Positions 1 to 8,608 of a stretch of DNA of 36,543 nt are shown here, piece after piece. A program made the position numbers and the translations under genes. The first letter of the stretch is position 1, and each line of letters opens with the position of its first letter. Origin of the DNA: Bacteroidia bacterium (GTDB taxonomy: Bacteria > Bacteroidota > Bacteroidia > Cytophagales > Cyclobacteriaceae); contig JAUIAO010000059.1 of the NCBI GenBank assembly GCA_030425425.1, positions 1 through 36,543 of the forward strand, given 5' to 3'. The notes below the pieces were generated by a model. The model was not told the origin of the DNA and ran no database searches. It saw only the letters and a program-made list of their open reading frames with translations.

Positions 1-131
1 TTCGGATTCTGAATTGCTTCAGACACCCTTGCCTTAAGCTAACGATTCCTCTCCATCTGGGCTCGCTCAGGACTTGGTTCAAAAAAAAACCTCACCTTAT
101 AGATGAGAAAAGCGTGCATGGCGCACAAGAA

Positions 132-164
132 AAAACCCTTCACACATTGAGTATGAAGGGTTTT
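132..164. terminator. Strong hairpin, probable (bidirectional) terminator
   Basis: An 11-bp perfect stem pairs AAAACCCTTCA (132-142) with TGAAGGGTTTT (154-164) around an 11-nt loop. The stem ends in A and T runs, so transcripts on either strand would finish in U; the run is longer on the minus strand. It probably insulates the nos cluster from a gene left of the window. Confidence 0.6.
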
Positions 165-400
165 GGTAGGATTTGACTCCTAATCAGCAGAGGCGGAGGA
201 ACTAGAACGATCAATATAACACATTATATATCAGTAACATACATACATCATCCAGCAATAGTTAACCGATTTGTTAACCGTAAATATTGATTGAATTTGG
301 GCTGTTTGAACTTTCACATTAGTTTGAAAATAAAAATTATCGCTTCGTTCGACTCCACCTTTTTCTTCAAGTATCAAATCATGATAAAAATCATCAATTT

Positions 401-428
401 TTATTTCGGATATATTTATCCGAAATAA
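401..428. promoter_or_regulatory. Perfect 12-bp inverted repeat, candidate Rrf2/NsrR-like operator
   Basis: TTATTTCGGATA (401-412) and TATCCGAAATAA (417-428) are exact reverse complements separated by TATT. The repeat lies 37 bases before the start of the Rrf2-type regulator and just upstream of the TACTTTTG box, where a bound repressor would cover the -33 region. Rrf2 regulators bind palindromes of about this size as dimers. The pairing with this regulator is inferred from position. I saw no second full copy in the window. Confidence 0.65.
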
Positions 429-438
429 AAAACATCAC

Positions 439-446
439 TACTTTTG
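439..446 (+). promoter_or_regulatory. Bacteroidota-type -7 box (TAnnTTTG) for the regulator/nos operon
   Basis: TACTTTTG matches the Bacteroidota -7 consensus TAnnTTTG exactly. Transcription would begin near 450, leaving a leader of about 15 bases before the ATG at 466. The palindrome at 401-428 covers the expected -33 region, which suggests repression in the absence of the inducing signal. Confidence 0.5.
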
Positions 447-465
447 TCTCGTAAATAACAGCAAA

Positions 466-891
466 ATGTTTTCAAAAGCTTGTGAATATGCACTTAAGAT
501 TATGATTTACCTCTGTTCTATACAAGATGAAGGAAAACTCGCAGGTTTAAAAGAAATCGCTAAATCAATAGACTCACCAGAAGCATTTACAGCCAAGATT
601 CTTCAACAATTAGTAAGGTCAAAATTACTTACCTCTGTTCGTGGGCCAGCCGGCGGATTTAAGGTTTCAGAAGGACCAATTGCACTCATTGATGTGGTGA
701 AGGCTATAGATGGTGAGGGCCTCGTAACTAACTGTGTACTCGGTTTGGAGGAGTGTTCTGGAGATCACCCTTGTCCTGCTCATGATAAGTTCATTGCGGT
801 CAGAGATCACCTTAAAGGCATCTTATTAACAACTAACCTTTCAGATCTGAAAGGTGGTATCATTGATGGAAATAGATTTTTGAGATTATAA
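466..891 (+). CDS. Rrf2-family Fe-S transcriptional regulator, NsrR-like
   Basis: The protein has 141 aa, the usual length for Rrf2 regulators. The N-terminal winged helix includes the typical start (MFSKACEYALKIMIYL) and a wing with RGPAGGF at residues 59-65. Three cysteines, C90, C97 and C103, sit where NsrR and IscR hold their cluster (spacing C-x6-C-x5-C). NsrR proteins sense NO through a [4Fe-4S] cluster and repress NO-detoxification genes. Here the next gene encodes the Fe-S repair protein RIC, followed by N2O reductase, so NO sensing is the best guess. The palindrome at 401-428 suggests autoregulation. An IscR- or RsrR-like redox role cannot be excluded from sequence alone. Confidence 0.85.
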   Translation: MFSKACEYALKIMIYLCSIQDEGKLAGLKEIAKSIDSPEAFTAKILQQLVRSKLLTSVRGPAGGFKVSEGPIALIDVVKAIDGEGLVTNCVLGLEECSGDHPCPAHDKFIAVRDHLKGILLTTNLSDLKGGIIDGNRFLRL

Positions 892-936
892 AAATTTTGT
901 AATAATTAAGGATAAAAAGGTCTTAATATCTTATAT

Positions 937-1668
937 ATGAACAATCTAAAAACAACCAAAGTAGGGAAAATAGTAGCCACTAACTACAAAGCATCTACAG
1001 TCCTGACGGCTTACAATATTGACTTCTGTTGTGGAGGCGGTATCACACTTGAAAAGGCATGTCAAGAAAAAAATGCCAACCTAGAAAAGGTAATAATTGA
1101 ACTTGAAGAAGCTTTCAAAACAAGAGATGTATATGACTATCAAGGCATGGATCTAGAGCATCTAATTGGAATCATTATAGAGGTTCACCATGCTTATGTA
1201 CAAGCCACAATTCCAGCTTTACTTGCATACTTACAAAAGCTATGTCAGGTTCATGGCGAAAGACACCCAGAACTGTTCGATATTTTTCAACTTTTCAAAG
1301 AAGGCTCTACGGCATTGACAGAGCATATGAAAAAGGAAGAACTGATCCTCTTTCCCTACATACATGCGATGGTTCAATCCAAGAAAAATGGATTCCCACT
1401 TTCTGATCCGCATTTTGGAGATATTGAAAACCCTATTGTAATAATGGAGCATGAACATGAAAATGAAGGTGCACGCTTCAGGAAAATAGCCGAACTATCC
1501 AACAACTATCTGTCACCAGATGACGGATGCCAAACATATTGGGTGACCTACGCAATACTCAAGGAATTCGAAGATGACCTGCACAAGCACATTCACTTGG
1601 AAAATAACATCCTTTTTCCTGCGGCAAGAGAACTCTACAATGAACTTAAAAATCAAATTAATTCATAA
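937..1668 (+). CDS. ric: Iron-sulfur cluster repair di-iron protein (RIC/YtfE/ScdA)
   Basis: The 243-aa protein has the two parts of the RIC family. An N-terminal DUF542/ScdA_N domain (about residues 5-60) carries the paired cysteines C31-C32 in FCCGGG. The rest is a hemerythrin-like four-helix bundle whose His and Glu ligands appear in EVHHAYV, TEHMKKEE, MEHEHENE and HKHIHLEN. RIC proteins act in the cytoplasm, supplying iron or removing NO so that nitrosylated Fe-S and di-iron centres recover. The gene follows the Rrf2 regulator after 45 bases, a pairing typical of NO-stress operons. Family assignment is firm; the symbol follows family usage (also scdA, ytfE). Confidence 0.92.
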   Translation: MNNLKTTKVGKIVATNYKASTVLTAYNIDFCCGGGITLEKACQEKNANLEKVIIELEEAFKTRDVYDYQGMDLEHLIGIIIEVHHAYVQATIPALLAYLQKLCQVHGERHPELFDIFQLFKEGSTALTEHMKKEELILFPYIHAMVQSKKNGFPLSDPHFGDIENPIVIMEHEHENEGARFRKIAELSNNYLSPDDGCQTYWVTYAILKEFEDDLHKHIHLENNILFPAARELYNELKNQINS

Positions 1669-1686
1669 TTCAAATCAATTATTCTA

Positions 1687-2157
1687 ATGAAGAATCTAAG
1701 CACTCTCGTTTTCGTAATTGCACTTTCGTTTCTATATGCTTGCGGAGGTGGAAGTAAAAGCAGAATTGAACAAATAAAAGCCCAATCTAAGGTAGAAGCT
1801 TCTGATCCTTATGAAAACTGGGAAGATTATCAGGGCATTGGCCCGGTAAGTGAATTCAAATTACCAACTTCTATCAATCAGGAGCTTGCATTATCCGGCC
1901 AGGAAATTTTTGAGGCTAAATGTACGGCTTGTCACAAAGTAGATAAAAAATTCATTGGTCCTTCACCACAAGGTATTATGTCCAGGAGAAACCCTGCCTG
2001 GGTAATGAATATGATACTCAATCCTAATGAAATGGTACAGAAAGACCCAATTGCTAAAAAACTCATTCAAGAATACAATGGTTCGCCAATGGCCAATCAA
2101 AACCTATCGAAAGATGAAGCCAGAGCTGTTTTAGAATATTTCCGAACTCTCAAATAG
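1687..2157 (+). CDS. Lipoprotein mono-haem cytochrome c, probable electron donor to NosZ
   Basis: This 156-aa protein starts with a lipoprotein signal ending at C19 (LYAC). A single CTACH haem site follows at C79/C82/H83, and a C-terminal SPM motif around M135 can supply the axial Met. The haem domain spans about residues 65-156. It would be a small class I cytochrome c tethered to the outer face of a membrane. Clade II nos clusters usually carry their own cytochromes to pass electrons from the quinol pool to NosZ, and this gene lies two genes upstream of nosZ on the same strand. The donor role is inferred from that context. Confidence 0.85.
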   Translation: MKNLSTLVFVIALSFLYACGGGSKSRIEQIKAQSKVEASDPYENWEDYQGIGPVSEFKLPTSINQELALSGQEIFEAKCTACHKVDKKFIGPSPQGIMSRRNPAWVMNMILNPNEMVQKDPIAKKLIQEYNGSPMANQNLSKDEARAVLEYFRTLK

Positions 2158-2177
2158 TCTAACCAAATAATAGTAAT

Positions 2178-2741
2178 ATGAAAAAGCGAAGTAAAAACTT
2201 AATCACTTTTTTAGTGGTGTTGGTGACACTAAATGCCTGTACACCACCAACAGAAAAAACAAGAACAGAAGAGCCAGTTAGCCATCCTAAAGGACAGGCA
2301 TCTGTGGTAGATGACGTGTCAGATCCGAACATACTTCAGGTAGCTGCCTCATCTGAGCCGCACAGTACACTTGTAGCTGCAGTACAGGCAGCTCAAATAG
2401 AACACGTACTTGTCAATGCCGGTCCGCTTACTGTTTTCGCTCCGGTTAATAGTGCCTTTGAGAAACTGCCAGATGGCACAGTTCAAAACTTACTCAAACC
2501 AGAAAACAAAGATGCACTGGCTCAGATCCTTACGCGACACGCTGCTCCCGGGTCTTATGACATTGAAGCACTTAAAAGAGAAGCCAAAAAAGGCAGAAAG
2601 CTATACATGGCAACAGGAGACTACCTGGAAGTAACTATGGATGGTGACAATATAAGTGTCGCAGGAGCCAAAATAGTAGGAACAGTAGCTGCTTCTAATG
2701 GAATCATCCATGTGATTGAGAATGTGATTTTACCAAAATAA
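2178..2741 (+). CDS. Fasciclin-domain lipoprotein of the nos cluster
   Basis: The 187-aa protein has a lipobox ending at C21 (LNAC). One FAS1 domain occupies about residues 45-187, with the family's two blocks visible: LTVFAPVNSAFEKLP, and the C-terminal NGIIHVIENVILPK. FAS1 domains are extracytoplasmic folds used for protein or surface contacts. The gene sits 20 bases after the cytochrome and 8 bases before nosZ, so it is clearly part of the unit. A structural or copper/redox partner role is possible, but nothing in the sequence shows a catalytic site. Function inside N2O respiration is unassigned. Confidence 0.85.
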   Translation: MKKRSKNLITFLVVLVTLNACTPPTEKTRTEEPVSHPKGQASVVDDVSDPNILQVAASSEPHSTLVAAVQAAQIEHVLVNAGPLTVFAPVNSAFEKLPDGTVQNLLKPENKDALAQILTRHAAPGSYDIEALKREAKKGRKLYMATGDYLEVTMDGDNISVAGAKIVGTVAASNGIIHVIENVILPK

Positions 2742-2749
2742 ATACCGAA

Positions 2750-4711
2750 ATGAAAAACAATAATTTACATGCAAATGCCCTTATCATAGGCATGCTGGCC
2801 TTGATAATGTCTTGCGGACAAGCGGGTAAAAACGGAAGCAACGGAGCTCTTAGCGGAAGTATAGCAGAGAAAGTATATATCGCACCAGGGGAGAGAGATG
2901 AGCAATATGCTTTTTTATCCGGTGGATATAGCGGCAATCTCACTGTTTATGGTTTGCCGTCAGGTCGATTATTCAAAGAAATCCCAGTGTTTTCACAATT
3001 TCCAACATCTGGATATGGATATTCGGAAGAAACAAAACCAATGTTGAATACATCCTTTGGTTTCATTCCATGGGACGACCTTCACCATCCGGATATATCA
3101 CAGACAAATGGAGAACTAGATGGACGATGGATTTTTGCTAATGGTAACAATACTCCCCGTATTGCGAGAGTCAGTCTGAGTACATTCGAGACAGAGGAGA
3201 TTATAGAAGTGCCAAATAGCGCAGGAAATCATAGCTCTTCATTCATCACAGAGAACACAGAATATGTGGTAGCCGGTACACGTTTTTCCGTTCCTGTACC
3301 ACAGAAGGATATTCCGATAAAGGAATACAAATCTAACTTCAAAGGAGCATTGACTTTCATATCTGTGGAACCCGAACATGGTCATATGGATATCAAATTC
3401 CAGCTTTTGATGCCAGGATTCAATTATGACCTTTCTCACCCCGGAAGAGGTAAATCTCATGGTTGGTTTTTCTTCTCTACATATAATACGGAAGAAGCAA
3501 ATACACTGCTGGAAGTCAATGCGTCTCAGAATGATAAGGATTTCATAGCGGCTGTAAACTGGAAGAAAATTGAGGAATTTGTCAACAATGGAGGAGGCAC
3601 CAAAATGGCCAGCAATTATGCTCACAATGTATATAATGAGTCAACCCACACAGCCACTTCAACCATCAAAAAAGAAGTTTTGACAGTGAATCCTGCAGAT
3701 GTCCCTGGAGCTATTTATTTCCTTCCTACACCTAAATCTCCACACGGATGTGATGTGGATCCAAGTGGACAATACATCGTGGGGGCAGGTAAACTTTCAG
3801 CCAATATCACGGTTCATTCATTTGATAAAATGCTAGCGGCTATTGAAGCTAAAAAATTTGATGGTGATGCTTATGGTATTCCTATCCTCAATTACGATGA
3901 TGTGCTGGCAGGTAGCGTACAAAGTGGCGGATTAGGACCATTACATACAGAATTTGATGGAAGAGGTAATGCATATACTACTTTCTTTATTTCTTCAGAA
4001 GTCGTCAAATGGAAATTAGAAACCTGGGAAGTAATTGATAGAAAACCTACCTATTACTCTGTGGGCCACTTGATGATACCTGGAGGAAATTCTAGAAATC
4101 CACATGGTAAATACCTGGTTGCGATGAACAAAATTACAAAGGATCGATATCTACCTACAGGTCCTGAAATGGAACATTCCGCTCAAATATATGATATATC
4201 TGGGGAGAAAATGGAGTTGCTTTATGACTTCCCAACACACGGAGAACCTCACTACGCTGCTGGTTGCAATGCCGATCTGCTAGTAAACAATTCAAAGAAG
4301 ATATACCGATTGGACGAAAACAATCACCCATATGGTATAAAGAGTCCAGCTGAAGCGAGAGTAGAAAGAGACGGTAAAGAAGTTCACATTTACATGTCCA
4401 CCATCAGAAGCCATTTCACGCCAGATAATATTGAAGGTGTCAAAGTAGGTGACAAGGTGTATTTCCATATCACTAACCACGAACAAGATTTTGATGTACC
4501 TCATGGCTTCTCTATGATAGGTCAGGGAACCTCTGAGATTTTAATCATGCCTGGGCAAACCAAAACTTCACTTTGGGAACCTAAAAAGGTTGGAGTATGG
4601 CCATTCTATTGCACCGATTTCTGCTCAGCACTCCATCAGGAAATGCAAGGCTACATAAGGGTTTCACCAGCACAATCAGACATCCAGCTAAGTTGGTCTT
4701 TGGATGAATAA
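2750..4711 (+). CDS. nosZ: Nitrous-oxide reductase NosZ, clade II (lipoprotein-type signal)
   Basis: This 653-aa enzyme reduces N2O to N2 in the periplasm. The C-terminal cupredoxin domain has the full CuA site: C621-x3-C625-x3-H629-x2-M632, plus the upstream VPHGF histidine. The N-terminal beta-propeller supplies His-rich CuZ motifs, including DLHHPD (H112/H113), AGNHSS, SPHGCD, NPHGK and HGEPHY. There is no twin-arginine motif. The signal is a short hydrophobic stretch ending at C22 (LIMSC), which marks it as Sec-exported and probably lipidated, as expected for clade II. It is preceded by cytochrome and fasciclin genes and followed by the maturation genes. An 11-bp hairpin lies just after the stop. 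Confidence 0.97.
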   Translation: MKNNNLHANALIIGMLALIMSCGQAGKNGSNGALSGSIAEKVYIAPGERDEQYAFLSGGYSGNLTVYGLPSGRLFKEIPVFSQFPTSGYGYSEETKPMLNTSFGFIPWDDLHHPDISQTNGELDGRWIFANGNNTPRIARVSLSTFETEEIIEVPNSAGNHSSSFITENTEYVVAGTRFSVPVPQKDIPIKEYKSNFKGALTFISVEPEHGHMDIKFQLLMPGFNYDLSHPGRGKSHGWFFFSTYNTEEANTLLEVNASQNDKDFIAAVNWKKIEEFVNNGGGTKMASNYAHNVYNESTHTATSTIKKEVLTVNPADVPGAIYFLPTPKSPHGCDVDPSGQYIVGAGKLSANITVHSFDKMLAAIEAKKFDGDAYGIPILNYDDVLAGSVQSGGLGPLHTEFDGRGNAYTTFFISSEVVKWKLETWEVIDRKPTYYSVGHLMIPGGNSRNPHGKYLVAMNKITKDRYLPTGPEMEHSAQIYDISGEKMELLYDFPTHGEPHYAAGCNADLLVNNSKKIYRLDENNHPYGIKSPAEARVERDGKEVHIYMSTIRSHFTPDNIEGVKVGDKVYFHITNHEQDFDVPHGFSMIGQGTSEILIMPGQTKTSLWEPKKVGVWPFYCTDFCSALHQEMQGYIRVSPAQSDIQLSWSLDE

Positions 4712-4723
4712 AAACACAGAGCA

Positions 4724-4753
4724 ATTGAGGCAGGCAAATATCCCTGCCTCAAT
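4724..4753 (+). promoter_or_regulatory. Intercistronic 11-bp hairpin behind nosZ
   Basis: ATTGAGGCAGG (724-734 of this kilobase, i.e. 4724-4734) pairs perfectly with CCTGCCTCAAT (4743-4753) over an 8-nt loop. It fills part of the largest gap in the core nos genes. No T-run follows, so it is more likely an mRNA-stabilising or partial-termination structure that lets nosZ exceed its maturation genes than a full terminator. A TATAAT-like stretch near 4764 could restart transcription. Confidence 0.5.
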
Positions 4754-4787
4754 ACTTGATCTACTATAATTTTTAATACAGAATAAA

Positions 4788-5402
4788 ATGAAAAGAGCTG
4801 GAATTTTAATGATTCTTGGAAGCATGTTGTTGGCTGGTTTGTTTGTATTTCCAATGTGGAACATTAGACTGGGAGCTCCACAGTATCCTGAGCCTCTTGG
4901 AATTGACATACATGTGAATGGTCTGAGAGGCGAAAGCGAATTTGATATCCAAAACATCGACGGTCTCAATCATTATATCGGTATGAAAACACTACCCAAA
5001 CCAGAAGATATGTGGGAGTTTTCCGTCTTCCCAAGGATTGTTGGTAGTATGGTTTTTTTGGGTGTGATGATAGGAACTCTTGGATTCCTGCAGAAAATTT
5101 CGCCCATTTGGTTTCTAATATGGTTTGTTGTTATGAGCATTTTAGGTGCACTAGGTGTCTACGATTTTAACTTATGGCTGATAGACTATGGTAGTGATCT
5201 GGATCCTGATGCCATTTTGAAACTGGTCAACCCTGATGGCACACCTATGCAATACAACCCTCCATTGATAGGTCACAAGAAGCTTTTAAATTTTGACGCA
5301 TATTCTTATCCGAGAATTGGGGGAATATTAATGGGAATTGGCATGCTATTTACTTTGATGGCGTACTATATGGGCCGAAAATTTCAACTATCCACTAAAT
5401 GA
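4788..5402 (+). CDS. Conserved membrane protein of clade II nos clusters (NosB-like position)
   Basis: The 204-aa protein has about four membrane segments: near residues 4-24, 83-103, 107-127 and 176-197. A first extracytoplasmic loop of about 55 residues begins with FPMWNIRLGAPQYPEPLG. No catalytic motif is visible. It sits between nosZ and nosL, the place where clade II clusters often encode a membrane protein such as NosB. I cannot show homology to NosB from memory of motifs, so the symbol is left empty. A role in assembling the enzyme or passing electrons at the membrane is inferred only from position. Confidence 0.75.
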   Translation: MKRAGILMILGSMLLAGLFVFPMWNIRLGAPQYPEPLGIDIHVNGLRGESEFDIQNIDGLNHYIGMKTLPKPEDMWEFSVFPRIVGSMVFLGVMIGTLGFLQKISPIWFLIWFVVMSILGALGVYDFNLWLIDYGSDLDPDAILKLVNPDGTPMQYNPPLIGHKKLLNFDAYSYPRIGGILMGIGMLFTLMAYYMGRKFQLSTK

Positions 5403-5410
5403 ACTGAGCT

Positions 5411-5875
5411 ATGAAAAAATCTAATGTCTTACACTGGGTATTCATTATCATCTTGCTATCAATTACAGCTTGCAGCCATGATCCTCAACCCATCAAATAT
5501 GGTGAAGATGCATGTGACTTCTGTAGAATGACCATTGTAGATAATCAGCATGCTGCTCAAATAGTAACTGTCAAAGGTCGAAATTATAAATATGATGCCA
5601 TAGAATGCATGATAAATGACCTCAGTAATTGGGAAAGACCTCCTGTGAAGATTCAACTTGTAGCAGACTATTCAAGACCTGGTATATTGACGGATGCAAA
5701 ATCAGCAAACTATTTGATAAGTAAGAAAATCCCCAGTCCGATGGGAGCGAATCTATCTGCTTTTTCGCAAGAGAAGAATAGAAATGAAATACATCAATCA
5801 GCTGGTGGCCAAAAGCTGAATTGGGAAGAATTAATCCTAACATTAAGTAAGCAACATACACATAATCATCACTAA
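5411..5875 (+). CDS. nosL: NosL copper-chaperone lipoprotein
   Basis: This 154-aa lipoprotein has its lipobox at C21 (SITAC). The NosL signature is clear: CDFCRM at residues 35-40, then YDAIECM at 61-67. NosL binds Cu(I) through Cys/Met ligands in the periplasm and delivers copper to apo-NosZ with the NosDFY complex. The C-terminus is His-rich (KQHTHNHH), which may add metal binding. It lies 8 bases after the membrane protein and 4 bases before nosD. Length and motif order are normal for the family. Confidence 0.93.
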   Translation: MKKSNVLHWVFIIILLSITACSHDPQPIKYGEDACDFCRMTIVDNQHAAQIVTVKGRNYKYDAIECMINDLSNWERPPVKIQLVADYSRPGILTDAKSANYLISKKIPSPMGANLSAFSQEKNRNEIHQSAGGQKLNWEELILTLSKQHTHNHH

Positions 5876-5879
5876 GTAG

Positions 5880-7115
5880 ATGTTACGCGGTATCACCATA
5901 TTTATCATTTTATCAAGCATTGTATTCGAATCCAATGCAAGAAGCCACAGTGTCTGTCACCAATGTGATTTACCTACATTATCAATAGCAGTCAATGAGG
6001 TATCACATGGAGATACATTAATGCTCGAAAAAGGCATATACTCGAGTCCAGGAATTGAAATTACCAAGCCCTTGACTTTGATTGGAAAGCCAGGAGCGGT
6101 GTTGGATGGTGAGTCAAAAGACTATGTGCTCAAAGTGCTTTCGGATAGTGTATTCATTTCTGGTTTGGAATTTATCAATACTGGAAAGAGTTATACCAAG
6201 GATTATGCGGCGATTTACATTCATAAGTCATCAATATTCACCCTCTCAAACAACCTGATTAAAGGTTCTTTTTTCGGGATACTAGTTGAAAAATCAAAGA
6301 ATGGACAAATCCTCAATAACAGAGTTTTGGGTAATGCGACACGCGAAGATCAATCCGGAAATGGAATACATCTTTGGGATTGTGACAGCATATTGATTTC
6401 TGAGAATAAGGTTTCGGGAATGAGAGATGGGATTTACCTGGAATTTGTTGATGGTAGTAAAATCATCAAAAATTACAGTCATCACAACGTACGTTATGGA
6501 CTTCATTTTATGTTTTCTAATCATGATCAATACGCTCGAAACAAATTCGAAGAAAATGGTGCAGGAGTAGCAGTGATGTTTTCTAAATGGATTCGAATGG
6601 AAAACAATAGGTTCATTAACAACTGGGGAACGGCTTCCTATGGGTTGTTACTCAAAGAAATCTACGATGCAGAAGTATTGAACAATACCTTTCAGGAAAA
6701 TACTCTAGGTGTATATGTGGATGGGTCTTCAAGAGTCAATTATTCAGGAAATACATTTCGACAAAATGGATGGGCAATCAAAGTGTCTGGAGGATGCTAT
6801 ACCAATGTATTTACGCGAAACAACTTCCTCGGCAATTCCTTTGACGTGTCCTATAATTCCAAAATGAACGACAATACTTTCAATAGTAATTACTGGGGAT
6901 CATATGCTGGATACGACCTGGACAAAGATGGCACCGGGGACGTCCCGTATAGGCCAGTTAAGTTATTTTCTTATGTGGTCAATAAAACACCAGAAACCAT
7001 TGTATTACTCAGAAGCTTATTTGTAGATATTATCAATTTTTCTGAAAAAGTATCTCCTGCATTTACTCCTGATGATCTGGTAGACCTATCACCTTCAATG
7101 CAAGTATTCAAATGA
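5880..7115 (+). CDS. nosD: NosD periplasmic copper-processing protein
   Basis: The 411-aa protein has a Sec signal peptide (about residues 1-20). It is followed by a right-handed parallel beta-helix made of repeated short strands (for example NNRFINNWG, NNTFQENTLG, GNTFRQNGW), typical of NosD/CASH-domain proteins. A C-terminal motif NYWGSYAGYDLDKDGTGDVPYRP is the conserved NosD end block; it is quoted here in part. NosD works with the NosFY ABC transporter and NosL to load copper into NosZ. The last four bases overlap the start of nosF, a sign of translational coupling. The match to family length is good. Confidence 0.93.
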   Translation: MLRGITIFIILSSIVFESNARSHSVCHQCDLPTLSIAVNEVSHGDTLMLEKGIYSSPGIEITKPLTLIGKPGAVLDGESKDYVLKVLSDSVFISGLEFINTGKSYTKDYAAIYIHKSSIFTLSNNLIKGSFFGILVEKSKNGQILNNRVLGNATREDQSGNGIHLWDCDSILISENKVSGMRDGIYLEFVDGSKIIKNYSHHNVRYGLHFMFSNHDQYARNKFEENGAGVAVMFSKWIRMENNRFINNWGTASYGLLLKEIYDAEVLNNTFQENTLGVYVDGSSRVNYSGNTFRQNGWAIKVSGGCYTNVFTRNNFLGNSFDVSYNSKMNDNTFNSNYWGSYAGYDLDKDGTGDVPYRPVKLFSYVVNKTPETIVLLRSLFVDIINFSEKVSPAFTPDDLVDLSPSMQVFK

Positions 7116-7810
7116 TTCAAGTCAAAAACATTCAAAAATCTTTTGGCAAGCTTCGGGTATTAGATCGAGTAAGCTTTGATATAACAGAAAGTGGAATAGT
7201 CTCCATTCTAGGCCCGAATGGATCGGGAAAAACTACTTTTCTCAAAATTCTATTAGGAATGGTTATAGCAGACAAAGGGTTCATTTTATATCAGGGTCAG
7301 AATATTTCACACTCTCACCGATACCGAAACAAAATCAGCTATTTGCCTCAGATCGCACGTTTCCCGGACAACCTGAAAGTAAAAGAAGTTATATCAATGA
7401 TTCTGGACATTCGCAACGAGCCAGCCAACCCGGAAAGTTTGATCGAATTGTTTGGATTGGCAAAATACATGGATCAGAAGCTGGGCAACTTATCAGGAGG
7501 AACCAGACAGAAGGTGAATATAGTGCTAACTTTTATGTTTGATTCTCCGGTAATAGTGCTGGATGAACCTACTGCGGGTCTGGATCCTGTATCGCTCATC
7601 AAACTAAAAGCTCTCATTAAACGAGAAAAATCTAAAGGAAAAATCATTCTGATCACTTCTCATATTATGAGTTTGGTTGAAGAACTTTCTGATGAAGTGG
7701 TCTTCTTACTAGAAGGTAATATCTGTTTTAAGGGCACGGTCGAAAAACTTAAGGCAAAAACCAATACTGAAGATTTAGAACACGCAATTGCAAAAATCCT
7801 GGAATCATGA
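7112..7810 (+). CDS. nosF: NosF ABC-transporter ATPase
   Basis: This 232-aa cytoplasmic ATPase has Walker A GPNGSGKTT (34-42), a Q-loop at about residue 80 (YLPQ), the signature LSGGT (127-131), Walker B VIVLDEP (147-153) and a switch histidine in ITSH. It powers the NosDFY complex, which acts in NosZ copper-site maturation. Both ends overlap neighbouring genes (ATGA with nosD, ATGA with nosY), so the three are coupled in translation. Confidence 0.94.
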   Translation: MIQVKNIQKSFGKLRVLDRVSFDITESGIVSILGPNGSGKTTFLKILLGMVIADKGFILYQGQNISHSHRYRNKISYLPQIARFPDNLKVKEVISMILDIRNEPANPESLIELFGLAKYMDQKLGNLSGGTRQKVNIVLTFMFDSPVIVLDEPTAGLDPVSLIKLKALIKREKSKGKIILITSHIMSLVEELSDEVVFLLEGNICFKGTVEKLKAKTNTEDLEHAIAKILES

Positions 7811-8589
7811 TTAAAATATTCAAATATAGTTTTTCGGATTTGATGCGAAGCAGGTGGAGTTTAGTCTACCTGGCATTCTATTTATTATTAGGCTTTGTCT
7901 TATTGTTTTTAAACAATGACCTTTCCAAAGGCATCATCACTTTAATGAATGTCATTGTAATATTGACACCTATGATCGGTACCATTTTTGGTGTCATGTA
8001 TTTTTATAATTCCAGAGAGTTCACTGAGCTACTTTTAGCTCAGCCAGTGAAACGTTCAGTCATTTTTTTTGGACAGTACCTGGGAGTATCTATTTCACTT
8101 TCTCTAAGCCTGATTATAGGTTTGGGAATTCCATTTCTGGCATATGGACTGTTTCGATCAGGAGTAATTGTCAATTTCCTCCTCCTTTTATCCAGTGGGG
8201 CTTTTCTTACTTTCATTTTTGTAGCACTTGCCATCTGCATCGCTCTTTTCAATACGAATAAGATCAAAGGATTTGGGTATGCAATATTGATGTGGTTGTT
8301 TTTTGCAGTGATTTATGATGGACTAATGCTTTTGTCAATGATGGTCTTCGCGGATTACCCCTTAGACAATTTTGCTTTGGTGGCTAGCTTCCTGAACCCC
8401 ATTGATTTATCGAGGATAATGATTTTACTCAAGCTGGATATCTCAGCGTTATTAGGCTATACTGGAGCCTTATTTCAACGATTTTTCGGGACTAACCTCG
8501 GGCTCATAGCCTCGTGGAGTATGCTCGTTTTCTGGACCTTCTGGCCCATTATATTGCTCATTCGAAAAGCACAGAAAAAGAATTTCTAA
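7807..8589 (+). CDS. nosY: NosY ABC-transporter permease
   Basis: The 260-aa protein is very hydrophobic, with about six membrane helices, and matches ABC-2-type permeases of the NosY family. The region SREFTELLLAQPVKRS after the second helix is the usual ABC-2 coupling segment. It pairs with NosF and NosD. It begins inside the last codons of nosF (4-base overlap) and is followed 19 bases later by the YtkA-like lipoprotein gene. Confidence 0.92.
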   Translation: MIKIFKYSFSDLMRSRWSLVYLAFYLLLGFVLLFLNNDLSKGIITLMNVIVILTPMIGTIFGVMYFYNSREFTELLLAQPVKRSVIFFGQYLGVSISLSLSLIIGLGIPFLAYGLFRSGVIVNFLLLLSSGAFLTFIFVALAICIALFNTNKIKGFGYAILMWLFFAVIYDGLMLLSMMVFADYPLDNFALVASFLNPIDLSRIMILLKLDISALLGYTGALFQRFFGTNLGLIASWSMLVFWTFWPIILLIRKAQKKNF

Positions 8590-8608
8590 CCATACATTAT
8601 CATAGAAA

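Larger units (their letters stand above)
1..465. other. Non-coding leader region before the nos/NO cluster
   Basis: No credible gene is visible on either strand in these 465 bases. The stretch holds a strong hairpin at 132-164, an A/T-rich segment from about 220 to 400, a perfect inverted repeat at 401-428 and a TAnnTTTG promoter box at 439-446. The first 120 bases carry no recognised feature; they may be the tail of an intergenic region belonging to a gene left of the window. Confidence 0.6.

Noticed and set aside
165-230. Minus-strand sequence ending in a T-arm-like stem and CCA (TAGGA..TCCTACCA) beside the hairpin, resembling a tRNA 3' end or an att remnant
   Set aside because: The loop is one base short, there is no acceptor stem, and no anticodon or D arm can be folded upstream on the minus strand.
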